From an uncultured Eubacteriales bacterium (GTDB lineage Bacteria > Bacillota > Clostridia > Christensenellales > Christensenellaceae): 64,000 nucleotides of DNA. Location of the stretch: NCBI GenBank assembly GCA_900545085.1, contig UQXU01000001.1, positions 1-64,000 of the forward strand, written 5' to 3'. Positions 61,100 to 64,000 of the stretch are shown in pieces. Position 1 is the first letter of the stretch. Each line of letters opens with the position of its first letter. The notes beneath the pieces were generated by a model. It saw nothing but the letters and a program-made list of their open reading frames with translations. It searched no databases and was not told where the DNA came from. The position numbers and the translations under genes were made by a program.

Positions 61100-61156
61100 C
61101 GCTTCGACAAAGGCTTCAAAACCGAAAGACGAGAGAACGCCTGTTCACGGTTATAT
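61100..61156. repeat. Dispersed intergenic repeat, copy D (right half only)
   Basis: GAAAGACGAGAGAACGC followed by CTGTTCACGGTTATA (61141-61155) matches the right ends of copies B and C. The left CGTCATTCA core is absent. The box starts 14 bases after the stop of the EamA gene on the minus strand. Confidence 0.6.
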
Positions 61157-61168
61157 TATATTTTAATT

Positions 61169-62041
61169 TTAACTAATTAAGCTTGGAATCATCATCGCAA
61201 ATGTTCCTACGACAATGCCCGCGAGCCCAAACGCGGCTTTTTTCGATAAGCGTTCGCGAAAAACAAAGTACGAAAAAGCGATTGTTATAAGGATGCTCAT
61301 TTTGTCAATTGGAACCACAACACTGGCAAGGCCATCCTGAAGCGCCTTATAACAAAGCCACGAGCCTCCGGTAGCAATCCCGGACAAAAGAATAAAACAG
61401 AGTTCTTTCTTCGGAATTTTTACAATATTCTTCTGCTTCCCCGTTACGAACACCATAATCCACGACATGACCAGCACTACTCCGGTGCGTATAGCCGTCC
61501 CGAGATTAGACTCCACGCCGGATATACCGATTTTGCCTAGAATCGAAGTCAGACTTGCAAATACCGCCGATCCAATCGCATAAAAAAGCCAGCCTTTGCC
61601 TTTCTTCGCAGACTGACTAACATCTTTTTTCTCAATCATCAGAAACGTGCCAATGCCGATTAAAATTACAGCGACGGCGCTGTAAACGCTAATCGGCTCT
61701 TTTAAAAAGAGAAAGGCTAAAATAATTGTCAAAATCGCGCTGGATTTGTCTATAGGCACAACTTTATTTACGTCGCCCAGTTGGAGCGCCTTGAAATAGC
61801 ATAGCCATGACGCACCGGTAGCGCATCCCGACAAAATCAGAAACAACAGAGTTTCTGCATCAATCGAAGCTATCTGATGCTGAGACCCAACGATAAATAC
61901 CATCAGCCACGAAAAAACCAGCACCACAACAGTTCGGATTGCCGTCGCCGCGGTAGAATCGGTTTTTTGTATACCGCATTTTGCCAGAATGGAAGTCAGA
62001 CCGGCGAAAAACGCCGAGCAAAACGCTAAAACAATCCACAT
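61169..62041 (-). CDS. EamA-family (DMT) transporter
   Basis: A 290-residue protein with ten helices in two clear repeats. SGCATGASWLCYFKALQLGDVNKVVPIDKSS in the first is echoed by SGIATGGSWLCYKALQDGLASVVVPIDKMS in the second. It starts one base after the response regulator stop, with GAGG in that stop region, so it is coupled to the two-component system, whose signal may be its substrate. Substrate unknown. Confidence 0.88.
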   Translation of the reverse strand: MWIVLAFCSAFFAGLTSILAKCGIQKTDSTAATAIRTVVVLVFSWLMVFIVGSQHQIASIDAETLLFLILSGCATGASWLCYFKALQLGDVNKVVPIDKSSAILTIILAFLFLKEPISVYSAVAVILIGIGTFLMIEKKDVSQSAKKGKGWLFYAIGSAVFASLTSILGKIGISGVESNLGTAIRTGVVLVMSWIMVFVTGKQKNIVKIPKKELCFILLSGIATGGSWLCYKALQDGLASVVVPIDKMSILITIAFSYFVFRERLSKKAAFGLAGIVVGTFAMMIPSLIS

Positions 62042-62042
62042 A

Positions 62043-62732
62043 TCAGCATCCTCTGAATCTATAGCCTGCGCCCCAAACTGTTTCGATATAGCGGGGCTTC
62101 GCCGGGTCTTTTTCTATTTTCTCCCGCAAACGGTTTATATGTACGGCCACCGTCGCATTGTCTCCCAAAGCATCAAGTCCCCAAACCTTTTCATAGAGAG
62201 TCTCTCGGTCGAAAACCAAATCAACATTGAGCATCAAAAACAAAAGAAGCTTATACTCTTTGTTTTTCAGCTCGATTTCCTTGCCGTCAACAAATACTCT
62301 GTGAGTTCCGGTATTGATGCGCACGCCGCCCAGACTAATCTCTGACGGCTCCTTCTCCCTTCCGGTCAGCCTCTTATACTGGTTGAGATTCGCTTTAACT
62401 CTCGCTACCAGCACGCCGGGAGAGAATGGCTTTTCTATATAATCATCCGCCCCGAGACCAAGCCCGCGGATTTTATCAATATCCTCCCGCCTTGCCGTCA
62501 CCATAAGAATCGGAATATCCGTTTTCTCGCGCAGCCTTCGGCATACTTCAAAACCGTCCATCTCCGGCAGCATTAGATCCAGCAGAATGAGATCATACGC
62601 TCCCGTGCTGCCTTTTCTCAGTCCGGAATTTCCATCCTCTGCGATTTCCACTTCAAAGCCGCTGACGCTGAGATAATCCCGCTCAATAGCAGCAATGGCA
62701 GCATCATCCTCCACAATCAGTATTTTCGCCAT
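62043..62732 (-). CDS. OmpR-family response regulator
   Basis: A 229-residue regulator. The receiver has D9-D10 and phosphoacceptor D52 (LILLDLMLPEMDG), then T and K (MVTARREDID, YIEKPFSPG). The C-terminal winged helix is of the OmpR/PhoB type (FDRETLYEKVWG, AVHINRLREKIEKD, TVWGAGYRF). GGGAG lies eight bases before the ATG at 62732, inside the end of the kinase gene, with which it overlaps by 29 bases. Confidence 0.95.
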   Translation of the reverse strand: MAKILIVEDDAAIAAIERDYLSVSGFEVEIAEDGNSGLRKGSTGAYDLILLDLMLPEMDGFEVCRRLREKTDIPILMVTARREDIDKIRGLGLGADDYIEKPFSPGVLVARVKANLNQYKRLTGREKEPSEISLGGVRINTGTHRVFVDGKEIELKNKEYKLLLFLMLNVDLVFDRETLYEKVWGLDALGDNATVAVHINRLREKIEKDPAKPRYIETVWGAGYRFRGC

Positions 62733-64000
62733 CCGTTTCACTCCCTTCCTTATATGGCAGACAAATTTCAATCCGCAGTCCGCCAAGTGCGCTTTTCATC
62801 GCCGCAATGCTTCCTCCTGCGCGTACAACAATGCTCTTAACTATTGCCAGTCCCAGACCGCTGCCCTTGTGCGGTTCCCGTCTGGCCGGGTCGCTGCGGT
62901 AAAACACCTCAAACAGACGCGGAAGAGCCTCGTCAGGAACGCCGGGACCGTCGTCATCAAAGGTCAGAATGCAATTTGCACCTTGTTTGGTCAGCGCAAT
63001 ACGGAGCAAGCCTGTCTTTGCTTCCTTGTATTTCAGACTGTTTTCCATAATGTTGGATATAACTCTGTCAAACTGAACAGGGTCTGCCACTACCGTCACC
63101 GGCGTCAAATCAGTCTCTAACCGCAGACCTCGCTCGGCATACTCTGCTTTCGCATAAGAAACAGCCGCCTCTATCGTTTCGTCCAGCCGAATCGGGACGG
63201 CGTTTATCGGATAATCTCCCAGCTCCATTTTTGAAAACAAGAACAGCTGAGAAACCATGCGGTCTATATCTTCTGCTTTTGTCTTTATAGTGTCGAGATA
63301 GCGCCTTTGCGCCTCCGGCGTTCCGGCTATCCCGTCCCTCAGCCCCTCCACATACGCCTGAATGGCGGTCAGCGGCGAGCGAATGTCGTGAGAGATTCCG
63401 GCAAGCAGCTCCTTTCGGCTTTGCTCCTGCTGCTGAATTTTAGCAACAGATTCCTTCAGGCGTTTGGCCATCTCATTGAAGTCTTCGCAGATTGGCAGAA
63501 ATTCATCCTGTCGATCATATTCAATTTGAAACTCCAAATTCCCATCTCGTATCTCATGTACACCCGCTGTCAAAATATCCAGCGGCACTTCAATCCGTCG
63601 AAAAATAAATTTCGTCAAAAAGCGATTTGTCAAAAGGACGGATATGAAAATAACAAATAAAATCAACACAGCCGAGGCAGTCAGCGCCGCTTTTAAATTT
63701 GCATAAGCGCTCTCACTGTGATTCCCGCCCAACAGATAAATGGTGTATTGTTCTCCGTTTATCGTTTCGTACGTTTTATACAGACTGCGCCCATTTTGAG
63801 ATACAATAGAATTGCCTGTCAACATCTCCGCCGCTGTTTTCAATCTGTCGTCATTTTCATATGTAGTTCCAAAAGAATAAACTTCCGTATCTCCGCGAAA
63901 AACCTGCGCCGTCATTCCGTTATTTTCCAGCAGCGTGTTCAGAGAAACGAGATCTGCCCCTCTGTCAAGCTTATGCTCCATAGATTCAGTAATAGCCAGA
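62704..64000 (-). CDS. Sensor histidine kinase, N-terminus beyond window
   Basis: The frame is still open at the right edge, so the N-terminus is missing. The visible part has the end of an extracellular domain, a membrane helix, a HAMP segment (RRIEVPLDILTAGVHEIRDG), the phosphorylated histidine in GISHDIRSPLTAIQAYVEGL, and the ATP-binding domain (N box NIMENSLKYKEAK, GDDGPGVPDEAL-type G1, GSGLGLAIVKSIV). It is first in a kinase-regulator-transporter operon. An internal ATG at 63981 is probably not the real start, because the first helix would be lost. Confidence 0.9.
   Translation of the reverse strand, partial: LAITESMEHKLDRGADLVSLNTLLENNGMTAQVFRGDTEVYSFGTTYENDDRLKTAAEMLTGNSIVSQNGRSLYKTYETINGEQYTIYLLGGNHSESAYANLKAALTASAVLILFVIFISVLLTNRFLTKFIFRRIEVPLDILTAGVHEIRDGNLEFQIEYDRQDEFLPICEDFNEMAKRLKESVAKIQQQEQSRKELLAGISHDIRSPLTAIQAYVEGLRDGIAGTPEAQRRYLDTIKTKAEDIDRMVSQLFLFSKMELGDYPINAVPIRLDETIEAAVSYAKAEYAERGLRLETDLTPVTVVADPVQFDRVISNIMENSLKYKEAKTGLLRIALTKQGANCILTFDDDGPGVPDEALPRLFEVFYRSDPARREPHKGSGLGLAIVKSIVVRAGGSIAAMKSALGGLRIEICLPYKEGSETDGENTDCGG

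Noticed and set aside
1-64000. CRISPR arrays, prophage, transposons or rRNA
   Set aside because: No regularly spaced repeats, no integrase, transposase, capsid or Cas-like protein, and no rRNA sequence were seen. The four intergenic repeats carry no protein of their own.

Overview
The window is a chromosomal segment of an endospore-forming Firmicute, most likely a member of the Clostridia. The evidence is a cotJABC spore-coat operon, strong AGGAGG-type ribosome binding sites, many sigma-A promoters with 17-base spacers, a NIF-type iscS/iscU pair, and both members of the RqcH/RqcP ribosome quality control pair. Most genes lie on the minus strand in short operons. I see no phage, transposase, CRISPR array or rRNA. 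About 67 protein genes and one tRNA can be supported.

Layout: 1-6 kb holds the start of tuf, tRNA-Gly, a substrate-binding ECF transporter subunit divergent from a MocR/PdxR regulator, and small metabolic or transport genes. 6-17 kb holds typA, a VTC/DUF4956/metallo-beta-lactamase operon, yifB, a 1264-residue double glycosyltransferase, and an in-frame rnhB-yraN fusion. 17-23 kb holds degV, two EamA-type transporters, an XRE regulator facing an apparently orphan promoter, two HD-domain proteins and cotJABC. 23-27 kb holds a dnaN far from any dnaA, an orphan HATPase, and azlCD with a divergent LysR. 27-41 kb is housekeeping: mfd, pth, glmU, an NrtR-like Nudix protein, mnmA, a ComEC-like lipoprotein, a DnaI-like loader, rqcH, rdgB and a phosphoesterase. 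41-56 kb holds gpsA, several one-component regulators with their targets (HxlR, PadR), threonine dehydratase, a second MATE pump, the ispDF/rqcP and HU genes, cca, iscSU, two dehydrogenases and nadA. 56-64 kb holds a MarR-controlled redox operon, PAP2 and DUF368 membrane proteins, and a kinase/regulator/EamA-transporter operon cut by the right edge.

Regulation is unusually readable. Several intergenic spaces carry near-consensus promoters with palindromes or direct repeats on them (degV, hxlR, padR, marR, XRE). The least explained element is a family of GC-rich, hairpin-forming intergenic repeats near 19.4, 46.2, 60.9 and 61.1 kb. They share a box CTGTTCACGGTTATA and a core containing CGTCATTCA. 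Other points worth attention are the rnhB-yraN fusion with an internal ribosome binding site, the polyphosphate-polymerase-like operon, the NrtR-like Nudix protein with a shortened C-terminus, and the promoter at 19.95 kb with no clear gene.
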